The notes: a model not told the origin generated them from the letters alone. A DNA stretch of 64,000 nucleotides from Anaerolineae bacterium (GCA_025060135.1 JANXCY010000008.1:1-64000); one strand, 5' to 3'; positions 33,693-43,074 are shown, numbered from the stretch's first letter. Translations and numbers: made by a program.

Positions 33693-35003
33693 ATGAAGCG
33701 TCCTTGGTTGGTTCCGGTGATCCTGGTTGCCCTTCTTCTGATGGCCGGAGGGGGAGTGGCTCTTTCCCCCCGGCTTCGAGATCAGGCTCTGGCCCGCGTC
33801 GGAGTTTCCCGACGGTCGGCGGGAGCGCTCACTGCCTCGGGCTTCATGGAGGCCGAAGAGGTATCGGTGGCGGCGGAGGTGGGCGGACGTATCGCCGAGG
33901 TGCGGGTCGCTGAGGGGGAGATGGTGGAGGCTGGGCAGGTCCTGGTCCGCCTGGACGACCGGATCGCGCAGGCGCAGGTGGCAGTGGCGCAGGCCGGGGT
34001 GGAGGTCGCCCAGGCCCAACTGGCCCGCGCCCGGGCCGGTGCCCGCCCGGAGGACATCCGCCGAGCCCGCGCGCTCCTGGCTCAGGCGGAGGCCGCCCGC
34101 GATGGCGCGTATCAGGCCTGGCAGGACGCGCGCGCTATGCTGGCCAACCCTCAGGAACTGAACGCTCGCGTCGCCCAGGCCGAGGCACAGGTGGACGTTA
34201 CCCGCGCCATGCTGGGCCAGGCCGTCGCCCTGAAAGACATGGCTGAAATGGGCTACAACCAGTACCGGAAGGCCATGTCCGATTGGGAACGCCTACCGGA
34301 GCCGCTCCGCCCACCGCTCTCGCGGGAGGTCCACGGGGTCATCTACGCCTACTGGCAGGCATGGGCCGGGGTCAACGCCGCCGGAGCCGCCTACGACGGC
34401 GCGCAGGAGGCGCTGGACCTTTTATATCAGATTCAAAAGAACCCCCAGGCGCTGCGGGCCCAGGTGGACGCAGCGGAGGCCCAGTATCGGGCAGCAGAGG
34501 CCGCCGTCGCTCAGGCCCAGGCAGTCCTGGATGGCCTGGAGGCCGGCCCCACGCCCGAAGAGATCGCCGCGCTGGAGGCCCAGGTCCGTCAGGCCGAGGC
34601 CCAACTGGAGAGCGCCCGGACGGTGCTGGCAAAACTGACTCTCACCGCTCCAGTCGGAGGGCAGGTGGTGGAAGTGGTCGGCCACGCGGGAGAAATCGCT
34701 TCTCCAGGCATCACCCTCATCGCCCTGGCCGATCTGGAGCAAGTTACCCTGACTGTCTACGTCCCTGCAAACCGGCTGGGCCAGGTTTGGGTGGGACAAC
34801 CGGTAGAGGTAAAGGTGGATTCTTTCCCCGATCGCGTGTTCACTGGACGGGTCGCCACCATTGCCACCGAGGCCGAATTCACCCCCCGCAACATTCAGAC
34901 CGCCGACGAACGGGCTAATATGGTCTTCGCTGTCAAAGTGGTCATTCCCAACCCGGACCGGGCCCTGAAGCCCGGTATGCCCGCTGACGCGGTGTTCAAA
35001 TGA
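33693..35003 (+). CDS. HlyD-family periplasmic adaptor/membrane fusion protein
   Basis: N-terminal TM, EEVSVAAEVGGRIAEVRVAEGEMVEAGQVLVRLDDRI, long Ala/Gln-rich coiled coil. Confidence 0.92.
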   Translation: MKRPWLVPVILVALLLMAGGGVALSPRLRDQALARVGVSRRSAGALTASGFMEAEEVSVAAEVGGRIAEVRVAEGEMVEAGQVLVRLDDRIAQAQVAVAQAGVEVAQAQLARARAGARPEDIRRARALLAQAEAARDGAYQAWQDARAMLANPQELNARVAQAEAQVDVTRAMLGQAVALKDMAEMGYNQYRKAMSDWERLPEPLRPPLSREVHGVIYAYWQAWAGVNAAGAAYDGAQEALDLLYQIQKNPQALRAQVDAAEAQYRAAEAAVAQAQAVLDGLEAGPTPEEIAALEAQVRQAEAQLESARTVLAKLTLTAPVGGQVVEVVGHAGEIASPGITLIALADLEQVTLTVYVPANRLGQVWVGQPVEVKVDSFPDRVFTGRVATIATEAEFTPRNIQTADERANMVFAVKVVIPNPDRALKPGMPADAVFK

Positions 35004-35014
35004 CGGAATGACTT

Positions 35015-36196
35015 ATGAGAACCAAACCCTTTGTTTACTGGTATCTTGGTCTGCTGCTGCTGACTTCCTGCACCCGGGTTGAGAAGAATCCCCCCCTGAG
35101 CGCCACGGGGTTCATTGAAGGGACCCAGGTCCGCATTGCGCCGGAGGTAGGCGGGCGGATTGCAGAGATTCGGGTGGACGAGGGGGACGAAGTAGCCGCG
35201 GGGCAGGTCCTGGTGCGGCTGGATGATGCGATCTGGCAGAGCAAACGGCGAGAGGCGGAGGCAGCTGTGGCAGTGGCAGAGGCCCATCTGGCCCGCGTGC
35301 AGGCCGGAGCGCGGCCAGCGGAAATCGCCGCCGCACGGGCCGCGCTGGCCCAGGCCCAGGCGGAGCGAGATGGAGCCCGAAAGGCCCTGGAGAACGCCCG
35401 CCAGGCACTCCGCAACCCCCAGGACTTGGACCTCCAGATCGCCGAAGCGCGGACGCAGGTGCGGCTGGTCGAGCAGGAAGTGGAGCGGGCAAAGGCGGAA
35501 CTGGGCGCGACAGAGAATCTCTACGGCCCCGAGGACTTCCGTACCCGCGCCGCGCGGGCCGCGCTGGAAGCGGCGCAGGCGAAACTGGCCGGCGCGCAGC
35601 GGTATCTGGCCGTCCTGAACGAAACCCGGCAGCGGCCTCTGGCGCTCCTGGCCCAAGTTCACGCTGCTGAGGCCCGCCTGCGTGCGGCGGAGGCGGAGGT
35701 GGAAGCCGCCCAGGCCGCGCTGGATAAACTGGAGGCCGGCCCCACGCCCGAAGAGATCGCGCTGGCCCGGGCCCAACTCCGACAAGCACAGGCGGCCCTG
35801 GCACTGGTGGAGGCCCAGGGAAGTCAATTGACCCTTACTTCTCCCATCACCGGTACCGTCTCCACCCGCAGCGCTCAGGTGGGAGAAACAGCCGCACCGG
35901 GTGTCCCCATCCTCACCCTGATCACCCTGGACCCGGTCGCGCTGGTCCTCTACATCCCCGAGAACCGCATCGGCGAAGTACGGGTTGGGCAGACGGTGGA
36001 GGTGGCGGTGGACGCCTTCCCTGGTCGCGTCTTCACCGGCACGGTAACCACCATCGGCACAAAGGCCGAATTCACCCCCCGCAATGTCCAGACGCGCGAA
36101 GAGCGGGTCAACCTAGTCTTCGCCGTCAAAGTGGTCATCCCCAACCCGGACCGGGCCCTCAAGCCCGGCATGCCTGCTGACGCGATCCTGCGGTAG
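35015..36196 (+). CDS. HlyD-family adaptor, paralogue of the upstream gene
   Basis: IAPEVGGRIAEIRVDEGDEVAAGQVLVRLDDAIW...AEFTPRNVQTREERVNLVFAVKVVIPNPDRALKPGMPADAILR. Confidence 0.92.
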   Translation: MRTKPFVYWYLGLLLLTSCTRVEKNPPLSATGFIEGTQVRIAPEVGGRIAEIRVDEGDEVAAGQVLVRLDDAIWQSKRREAEAAVAVAEAHLARVQAGARPAEIAAARAALAQAQAERDGARKALENARQALRNPQDLDLQIAEARTQVRLVEQEVERAKAELGATENLYGPEDFRTRAARAALEAAQAKLAGAQRYLAVLNETRQRPLALLAQVHAAEARLRAAEAEVEAAQAALDKLEAGPTPEEIALARAQLRQAQAALALVEAQGSQLTLTSPITGTVSTRSAQVGETAAPGVPILTLITLDPVALVLYIPENRIGEVRVGQTVEVAVDAFPGRVFTGTVTTIGTKAEFTPRNVQTREERVNLVFAVKVVIPNPDRALKPGMPADAILR

Positions 36197-36373
36197 TGGG
36201 GAAACGCCGGATGGGGATGTCTGATCCCGGGGGCTGTTTCCAGCCACTCCCGAATGGGAATGGGGAGAGCCTGGGAGATCGGCGGTGGCCTGGGACCACT
36301 GCCCCTCTTCTCCCCCAGACGTACGGCGCATCCCCTGCCTGCCGGAACACTCCACCGCTGATAGGAGGGCACT

Positions 36374-38302
36374 ATGTCCCGTAAAGTCCGGGCCCGATGG
36401 CTGCTGATCATCATGGCCGCCGGAGGACTCCTCCTGGCCGCGTGCACGTGGCCGGGCCTCGAGCCCTCCCCAGCGGCAACCCTCACCTCCCAGCCCCGCC
36501 CGACCTCGCCGGTCTCCGGGACCCCTGCCGCCTCACCCTTCCGCCCTGAACTTCCCCTGTATCGAGACCCCGCTCAGCCAGTGGAGGTCCGGGTCGCCGA
36601 CCTGCTTTCCCGAATGACGCTGGACGAGAAAATCGGGCAAATGGCGCTGGTGGAACGGTCGGCCATCTCCGACCCCCGGGACATCGCCACCTTCGGGTTA
36701 GGGGGCATTCTGAGCGGTGGCGGCTCGGTTCCCACGCCGAACACCCCCTCAGCCTGGGCCGATATGGTGGACGGCTTCCAGCGGGCCGCACTGAGCAGCC
36801 GGCTCGGTATCCCCATCCTCTATGGCGTGGACGCGGTGCACGGGCACAACAACGTGGTGGGGGCGACTATCTTCCCGCACAACATCGGCCTGGGAGCCAC
36901 CCGGAATCCGGCGCTGGTTCAGAAAGTCGCCCAGATAACGGCCCGAGAAGTCTACGCCACCGGCATCCGCTGGACGTTCTCTCCCTGCCTGTGTGTCGGG
37001 CGAGATGAGCGCTGGGGCCGTACCTACGAGTGCTTCGGTGAGGACCCTGAGGTGGTCTCTATGATGGCGGGACCGGCGGTCCGGGGCTACCAGGGCCCGG
37101 ACCTGAGCGCTCCCAATGCGATCCTGGCCACCGCCAAACACTGGGTAGCCGATGGCGGCACCCAGGGCGGCGTCGACCGAGGCGATGCGGTCCTCAGCGA
37201 AGAGGAACTGCGGCGAGTCCATATCCCGCCGTACGTGGAGGCCATTCGGGCCGGCGTCGGTTCCGTTATGGCTTCCTTCAGCAGCTGGAATGGTACCAAG
37301 ATGCACGGAAATCCGTACCTACTGACCACTGTCCTGAAGGAGGAATTAGGGTTCAGGGGGTTCCTCGTCTCTGACTGGGGCGCGATTGACCAGTTGCCCG
37401 GGGATTATGCCAGTGATGTACGCACTGCCATCAACGCGGGAATAGATATGGTGATGGTGCCTTATGACTACCAACAGTTCCTCCAAACACTCAGAGCCGA
37501 AGTCCAGGCCGGGCGGATCCGCCAGGAGCGAATTGACGACGCCGTATCCCGGATCCTGATCCAGAAATTTGCGCTGGGGTTATTTGAACGTCCCTTGGCC
37601 GATCGCTCCGGCATCGGCGACATCGGCTCCCCGGCCCATCGGGAGGTGGCCCGCCAAGCAGTACGGGAATCGCTGGTGCTGCTCAAGAACGAGGGTAACA
37701 TCCTGCCCATCTCTCCCAACAGGAAGAACATCTTGGTCGCCGGGAGCAACGGCGACGACATCGGTAGCCAGTGCGGTGGATGGACCATCACCTGGCAGGG
37801 AGAGAGGGGAGACATCACGCCGGGGACGACAATCTACCAGGGGATCAAAAACCTGGCACCTCCGGGCACCCAGGTAACCTATGCCCGACAGCCTGTTTCC
37901 CTCAGCGGATACGACCTGGGCATCGTGGTCATCGGTGAGCGCCCCTACGCGGAGTGGTATGGAGACGATGCAGACTTGGAAATCTCTCCGGAGGATGCTG
38001 CCGCCGTGCAACAGGTCTGCGATGCTATGCCCTGCGTGGTGATACTGATTTCGGGACGTCCGATGATCATCAACACCCAGTTGGCTCAGGCCGATGCGTT
38101 GATCGCGGCATGGCTTCCGGGGACAGAAGGGGACGGCGTGGCAGAGGTGCTGTTTGGGCGCTACGATTTTACTGGTAAACTCCCGGTATCCTGGCCCCGG
38201 AGCATAGATCAGTTGCCTCTCAATGTAGGCGACGCCGGGTATGACCCGCTGTTCCCCTACGGGTTTGGTCTCTCTTACTCCTCATCATCCACTGGCCCGT
38301 GA
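36374..38302 (+). CDS. Glycoside hydrolase family 3 lipoprotein (beta-glucosidase type)
   Basis: Lipobox LLLAACTWPG; GVDAVHGHNNVVGATIFPHNIGLGATRNPAL...FLVSDWGAIDQL...LLKNEGNILPIS. Confidence 0.94.
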   Translation: MSRKVRARWLLIIMAAGGLLLAACTWPGLEPSPAATLTSQPRPTSPVSGTPAASPFRPELPLYRDPAQPVEVRVADLLSRMTLDEKIGQMALVERSAISDPRDIATFGLGGILSGGGSVPTPNTPSAWADMVDGFQRAALSSRLGIPILYGVDAVHGHNNVVGATIFPHNIGLGATRNPALVQKVAQITAREVYATGIRWTFSPCLCVGRDERWGRTYECFGEDPEVVSMMAGPAVRGYQGPDLSAPNAILATAKHWVADGGTQGGVDRGDAVLSEEELRRVHIPPYVEAIRAGVGSVMASFSSWNGTKMHGNPYLLTTVLKEELGFRGFLVSDWGAIDQLPGDYASDVRTAINAGIDMVMVPYDYQQFLQTLRAEVQAGRIRQERIDDAVSRILIQKFALGLFERPLADRSGIGDIGSPAHREVARQAVRESLVLLKNEGNILPISPNRKNILVAGSNGDDIGSQCGGWTITWQGERGDITPGTTIYQGIKNLAPPGTQVTYARQPVSLSGYDLGIVVIGERPYAEWYGDDADLEISPEDAAAVQQVCDAMPCVVILISGRPMIINTQLAQADALIAAWLPGTEGDGVAEVLFGRYDFTGKLPVSWPRSIDQLPLNVGDAGYDPLFPYGFGLSYSSSSTGP

Positions 38303-38321
38303 AGGGGAAGGAACAACAGAG

Positions 38322-38354
38322 GGATTGGCGACGGTTGGAGGCCGTCGCCAATCC
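38322..38354 (+). terminator. Terminator hairpin of GH3 gene
   Basis: GGATTGGCGACGG-N7-CCGTCGCCAATCC-TTCTCT. Confidence 0.75.
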
Positions 38355-38483
38355 TTCTCTATGCCGGAACCTATCCGTAAAGCCCCGCAGGCAGACCGGC
38401 GAGGTAACCCGCCAGGCCAGACCGCTGGCCCATTCACGCTCCAGGACGGTGTCTCCCCAGCGGGTTTTGCGGAAAATGACCGG

Positions 38484-38987
38484 TTAAAACTTGCGGAACC
38501 GGGTCCGAGGGGCGCCGCAGATAGGGCAACGGTCTGGAGCCTCCTCCTCCACCGTCCAGCCACAGGCCTCGCAGATATAGATGTCGCCCACGGTGGCATC
38601 TTTGCCCGCCAGCACCGCCTGCCGGGCCTGCGCGTACATCCCGGCATGGACCTTCTCCGCCTCCAGCGCCCAGGTCGTGGTGCGGATGGCCGATTTTTCT
38701 TCCTGCAGTTCCGCGACGGCGCGGTAGGCCGGATACATCTCCTCCACCTCAAAGGTTTCGCCTCCGATCGCGGCCTGGAGGTTATCTGCCGTCTGACCGA
38801 GATAGCCCAGGGCCTTTAGGTGATTGGCCGCGTGGACCTGCTCGGCGAAGGCGATGGCCCGGAACAAGCGAGCAACGTTGGGAAAGTTCTCCTGTTCGGC
38901 CTGTTCGGCAAAGATCAGGTATTTCATATGCGCCTGACTTTCTCCGGAGAAAGCACTTTCCAGGTTGGCATGGGTCATTCTGTGCAT
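38484..38987 (-). CDS. Rubrerythrin
   Basis: NLESAFSGESQAHMKYLIFAEQAEQENFPNVARLFRAIAFAEQVHAANHL...CEACGWTVEEEAPDRCPICGAPRTRFRKF. Confidence 0.96.
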   Translation of the reverse strand: MHRMTHANLESAFSGESQAHMKYLIFAEQAEQENFPNVARLFRAIAFAEQVHAANHLKALGYLGQTADNLQAAIGGETFEVEEMYPAYRAVAELQEEKSAIRTTTWALEAEKVHAGMYAQARQAVLAGKDATVGDIYICEACGWTVEEEAPDRCPICGAPRTRFRKF

Positions 38988-39032
38988 CGCAACCTCCTGT
39001 TCTGAAAGCCTCCGTCGCTTTTCCCCCAGGCC

Positions 39033-39755
39033 TTAGAGCTCAGGACCTGTGGATGATTCGGGTTTCCAGACCGTCCAGACTTTGCCCACCAGGCCCGGCC
39101 TGGGCTTCAACGTGGGCTTGCCGGGTTGCCATCCGGAGGGGGTAACTTCACCGGTGGCGCGAACGTGCTGGAAGGCCTTAATCTGACGCAGCAGTTCCTC
39201 CGGGTTCCGGCCCACTTCAGGCGTCAGAACTTCCATCGCCCGAATGACGAAGTCCGGGTCAATGATGAACCGTCCCCGAAGATCCACACCGGCGGCCTCA
39301 TCGTACACGCCGTACACGGATCCGATCTTCCCGCCTGGGTCGGAAAGCATCGGGAACGGCACGCCTCCCGGAACCATCTTGGAAAGTTCCTCTTCCTGCC
39401 AGATTTTGTGGACGAAACGGCTATCGGTGCTGATGGCCAGGAACTCCACTCCCAGCGCTTGAAACTCCGGGTAGCGGGCGGCAACTGCCGCCAGTTCGGT
39501 GGGTCAAACAAAAGTGAAGTCGCCGGGGTAGAAACAGAGGACAATCCACTTCCCCTTGTAATCGGAGAGCCGGACCGGCTGGAACCCGACTCCCTCAATG
39601 TAGGCATGGGCTTCAAAGTCAATGGCTTCGTAACCGACACGGGCAAGCATCTTGACCTCCTTTCCTGGAGCCACGGATGGGGCTTCTGGAGATTCAGGTG
39701 CGGGCACGATGGGCCCACGAGCCGGTTGGACGCAACCGTTTTTCAACTCTGCCAT
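39033..39755 (-). CDS. AhpC/TSA-family peroxiredoxin, predicted selenoprotein (in-frame UGA at 39504-39506)
   Basis: ATG 39755 preceded by AAAGGAGGG; ...[14 protein letters not shown]-[UGA][43 protein letters not shown]...; UGA at the peroxidatic Cys; downstream ORF 39033..39449 in the same frame. Confidence 0.92.
39477..39492 (-). promoter_or_regulatory. Putative bacterial SECIS hairpin of the peroxiredoxin gene
   Basis: GGCGGC-AGTT-GCCGCC, 11 nt 3' of the UGA. Confidence 0.75.
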
Positions 39756-39830
39756 TTCTCTCCCTCCTTTCCGGAACTCGGGCGGCGCCAGCCCGCCACC
39801 CAACTGGACACTCCATCCTGAGGGCGGGCT

Positions 39831-40098
39831 CAGAGCATCTCTGAAAAGGGTAGCCTTACTGATCGGCCTAAGAAGCCCTCCGAGGGGTTGGGGCAACGTT
39901 TCACAAGCCAGAAGGGTCTGTGCTCCCTGTAGGGTAGGCGGTTCGCTTGCCCGATGCAGGCCAGTGGCCTCCATGCTACAGGCCTGGCGGCCTGCGTTAC
40001 AACGTGGCGCAGGCTGTTAGCCTGCATAAACAGGCCTGGCGGCCTGCGTTACAGGTCACAAACCTCCGGAAACCCTGAATGTTCCAACGCGCTCTCAG
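39831..40098. mobile_element. MITE-like TIR element, copy 3 (enlarged core)
   Basis: CAGAGCATCTCTGAAAAGGG ... CCCTGAATGTTCCAACGCGCTCTC; core has CAGGCCTGGCGGCCTGCGTTACA twice plus GCGCAGGCTGTTAGCCTGC. Confidence 0.6.
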
Positions 40099-40574
40099 GT
40101 ACCAGGGCCGTTATCGGTATGGCCCTCGTGCCCGGTCCTGCAGCGAGAGCAAAGGCCGTAGATTTCTACCCGGTAGTGATGGGGGTGAAAACCGGTCGCC
40201 GCAACACGCTCCGTGGAGACCGGAACGGCGACCTCCTCCTCCCAATCCATCACCGTGTGGCACTTTTCGCAGATCAGGTGCACATGGGGCTGGGGATTCC
40301 GGTCGTAACGGGTTCGGCCCCCCACAGGAAGTTCCATCACCTCCCCGAGGTCTCTCAGCATCTCCAGCGTTTTGTAGACGGTCGCCAGGCTGAGCATCGG
40401 GAAAGTCGCGGAGACCTCCCGGTAGATTTCTTCTGCGGAAGGATGCCCAGTGCTTTCCAGCACGGCCCGCACAATGGCCATCCGCTGGGGGGTGAACCGA
40501 TAGCCCCGCTCCCGAAGCCGACGGATAAGAGCCGACAGTTGGTTTTGGGACAGCAATTCTTTGTAAGGAATCAT
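40095..40574 (-). CDS. Fur/PerR-family transcriptional regulator
   Basis: LRERGYRFTPQRMAIVRAVLESTGHPSAEEIYREV...SLATVYKTLEML...HLICEKCHTVMDW...YGLCSRCR. Confidence 0.94.
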   Translation of the reverse strand: MIPYKELLSQNQLSALIRRLRERGYRFTPQRMAIVRAVLESTGHPSAEEIYREVSATFPMLSLATVYKTLEMLRDLGEVMELPVGGRTRYDRNPQPHVHLICEKCHTVMDWEEEVAVPVSTERVAATGFHPHHYRVEIYGLCSRCRTGHEGHTDNGPGT

Positions 40575-40586
40575 TTTCCACAAAAG

Positions 40587-40615
40587 GATATACCACAACC
40601 CTCAGGATTTGTCAA
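40587..40615 (-). promoter_or_regulatory. sigma70-type promoter of fur-like gene
   Basis: TTGACA-N17-TATATC, 12 nt from ATG. Confidence 0.7.
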
Positions 40616-40713
40616 GGTGGGCTCAGGGTAGGGGTGTCCCATTTCGGTCGGCATCGTCCTGGCCGGAGGCGCTGATAGGAAATCCTTCCCTGGGCGCGGA
40701 GTGCCCCGCATCA

Positions 40714-40856
40714 GCCTTCGCTGACATCCGTTAGAGGGTCGGCGAAGGCTGACCTTGGTGTGAACAAAGGGGGGCAATTCATCCGAAGGCCCAGGCAAGG
40801 GCGACGTGATCGGCGTCCAGCGGCGGCTGACCGATGCCCGAAATGGGGACGCAACC
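40714..40856. repeat. Dispersed structured intergenic repeat A, copy 2
   Basis: GCCTTCGCTGACATCCGTTAGAGGGTCGGCGAAGGCTGACC...ATCGGCGTCCAGCGGCGGCTGACCGATGCCCGA. Confidence 0.75.
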
Positions 40857-40961
40857 TCAGGGTAGCATGCTCCTGGTCAGCGAGAATAGGACAGGCGAAG
40901 AGCCCGCACTGCGCTGAGAGGCCCGGCGGCCCGTGCAACCAGATGGCGCACCCCCTGTCCC

Positions 40962-41912
40962 TCAGTCGGGAAGGATGCGGGTACCCGTTTCGCCTCGGAG
41001 CGCCCGGAGGATGTTCTCCGGGTTAGTGATGAGGGCTTCTTTGCCTCCGGCCTCTAGGAACCAGATAATGGCCTCAATCTTCGGGAGCATGCTCCCCCGG
41101 GCGAAGTGGCCCTCGGCCATGTATCGCTTCGCTTCCGAGACGGTCATGACATCTATGGGGCGCTGGCCGGGCTTGTTGAAGTTCAGGTACACCTGCTCTA
41201 CGGCGGTAGAGATGAGGAAGAGGTCGGCGCCGAGAGAGCGGGCCAGAAGGGAGGCAGCGTAGTCCTTATCAATGACGGCGGCGACGCCCCTCAGGTCGCC
41301 GTTTTCATCCTCAATGACTGGGATGCCGCCTCCGCCCACCGTGATGGTGATGATTCCTGCATCCAGTAGCCGCTGGACTGCGTCCAGTTCCACGATGCGC
41401 TGAGGGAGGGGAGAGGCGACTACCCGTCGCCACCCCCGGCCAGCGTCCTCCACCACTGTCCAGCCCTCCTCTCGCTCTCGTCGTCGGGCTTCCTCTTCGG
41501 TCATAAAGCCGCCGATCGGCTTAGTGGGATTCCGGAAGGACGGGTCGTTCCGGTCCACCACCACTTGGGTGACCACGGTGGCGGCTTGCTTGGGGATGCC
41601 CCGCCGCCGGAACTCGTTCTGCAGGTTCTGCTGGAGAGCGTAGCCGATGGCTCCCTGGGTGTCCGCGCCGCAGACGTCCAGCGGCACCTCGTGCATCCCG
41701 GCCACCTTATGGGCAATCTCGGAACGGCGGAGGATGAAGCCGACCTGCGGACCGTTCCCGTGCCCGATGGCCACGTCCCATCCCTGCTCAATCATATCCG
41801 CGATGTAATGACAGGTTTCCTTTGCGGCCTCGTACTGGTCTTCTACGGTAACGCGCTGGCTGTCCTTAATGAGGGAATTTCCACCAATGGCAATCACGGC
41901 CAGTTTTCGCAT
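40962..41912 (-). CDS. arcC: Carbamate kinase
   Basis: AVIAIGGNSLIKD...GHGNGPQVGFILRRSEIA...GGGGIPVIEDENGDLRGVAAVIDKDYAASLLA. Confidence 0.95.
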   Translation of the reverse strand: MRKLAVIAIGGNSLIKDSQRVTVEDQYEAAKETCHYIADMIEQGWDVAIGHGNGPQVGFILRRSEIAHKVAGMHEVPLDVCGADTQGAIGYALQQNLQNEFRRRGIPKQAATVVTQVVVDRNDPSFRNPTKPIGGFMTEEEARRREREEGWTVVEDAGRGWRRVVASPLPQRIVELDAVQRLLDAGIITITVGGGGIPVIEDENGDLRGVAAVIDKDYAASLLARSLGADLFLISTAVEQVYLNFNKPGQRPIDVMTVSEAKRYMAEGHFARGSMLPKIEAIIWFLEAGGKEALITNPENILRALRGETGTRILPD

Positions 41913-41962
41913 GTTTGTACTCCCTATTCCGTACGCTGTTATGGTAAGGTCTGGGGTCGGGG

Positions 41963-42952
41963 TCAGGACATCGTCAGCGCCATGACAGCCTTCTGGACGT
42001 GGAGGCGGTTCTCCGCCTGGTCATAGACCACGGACTGGGGGCCATCCAGCACCCCGTCGGTAACTTCTATGTTACGGTCGGCGGGGAGGGGATGCATATA
42101 GATGGCATCGGGCTTAGCCAGGCGGAGTTTCACCTCGTCCATGATCCAGTGCGGATACCGGTCCTGGATGCGCTTCCCCTCCTCCGGGTCAGTGGTGGTC
42201 AGGAGGGGACCCCAGGACTTGGCGTAGATGATGTCGCCGCCTTTGCAGGCCTCCTCCATGCCGTTGGGGTCGGCGATGATGTCAAAGGCCGTGCCATAAC
42301 GGCGGGCTTCCGCCTGGGCCTGGGCGACGATCTCCGGCATCAGGGCGAACTCCGGGGGGTAGGCCAGGGTGATGTCCAGGCCAAAGCGGGGCATCTGGAG
42401 GATCAGGGATTGGGGCACCGAGATGGGCTTCAGGTAGGAGGCAGCGTAGGCCCAGGAGACGACCAGTCGTTTGCCCCGCAGGTCCCGGCCCTTTTTCTCT
42501 ATGATGGTCATCAGATCGGCCAGGCACTGGAAGGGATGGTAGATGTCGCACTGCATGTTGAGGACCGGTACCCGGCTGTAGCGAGCCACTTCGTTGATGT
42601 ACCGGTTGCCCACTCCCCACTCCACGTGCCGGATGGCGATGCCGTCAAAGTAGCGCCCGAAAATTTCGCCGATCTCTTTGGGGGTATCGCCGTGGGCGAT
42701 CTGGGTGGTCTTACTCTCTATGAAGGCGGCATGCCCGCCTAATTGAGCCATACCCGCTTCAAAGGAGCCGCGCGTGCGAGTGCTGGAGAAGAAGAAGAGC
42801 ATGGCCAGCACTTTATCGCGCAAGTAGGGGTGGGGTTCCCCCAGGGCCCGCTTGCGTTTGAGGTCAAAGGCCACATCCAGAACGGTCTCTACCTCTTCTT
42901 TGGAGAAGTCCAGGTCGCCGATCAAGTCGCGGTTTCTGAGGTTGGTCTGCAT
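41963..42952 (-). CDS. ygeW: YgeW-like (knotted) carbamoyltransferase
   Basis: SSTRTRGSFEAGMAQLGGHAAFIESKTTQIAHGDTPKE...VLNMQCDIYHPFQCLADL...WAYAASYLKPISVPQSLI...YMHPLPADRNIEVTDGV. Confidence 0.8.
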   Translation of the reverse strand: MQTNLRNRDLIGDLDFSKEEVETVLDVAFDLKRKRALGEPHPYLRDKVLAMLFFFSSTRTRGSFEAGMAQLGGHAAFIESKTTQIAHGDTPKEIGEIFGRYFDGIAIRHVEWGVGNRYINEVARYSRVPVLNMQCDIYHPFQCLADLMTIIEKKGRDLRGKRLVVSWAYAASYLKPISVPQSLILQMPRFGLDITLAYPPEFALMPEIVAQAQAEARRYGTAFDIIADPNGMEEACKGGDIIYAKSWGPLLTTTDPEEGKRIQDRYPHWIMDEVKLRLAKPDAIYMHPLPADRNIEVTDGVLDGPQSVVYDQAENRLHVQKAVMALTMS

Positions 42953-43032
42953 GTCGATCCTCCGGTTTCCGAAAAACGATTCAATGCTTCTCCGCTTCGC
43001 TGGGAGGCTCCCAGCAAACGGATTCCTGAAGA

Positions 43033-43065
43033 ACGGGTTGCGGCGAGGAAACCGCCGCAACCCGT
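43033..43065 (-). terminator. Hairpin downstream of the ATCase-like gene
   Basis: ACGGGTTGCGGCG-N7-CGCCGCAACCCGT. Confidence 0.7.
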
Positions 43066-43074
43066 CATCGTCCG

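Noticed and set aside
33405-33693. Possible small gene between the ABC ATPase and HlyD genes
   Set aside because: The gap consists of MITE-core-like palindromes and CGCAGAGTCCGCAGAG-type repeat words; no convincing ORF.
39504-39506. Peroxiredoxin UGA as a simple nonsense mutation
   Set aside because: Frame and domain continuity, exact coincidence with the catalytic Cys, adjacent SECIS-like hairpin and a second UGA gene (hdrA) make recoding much more likely.
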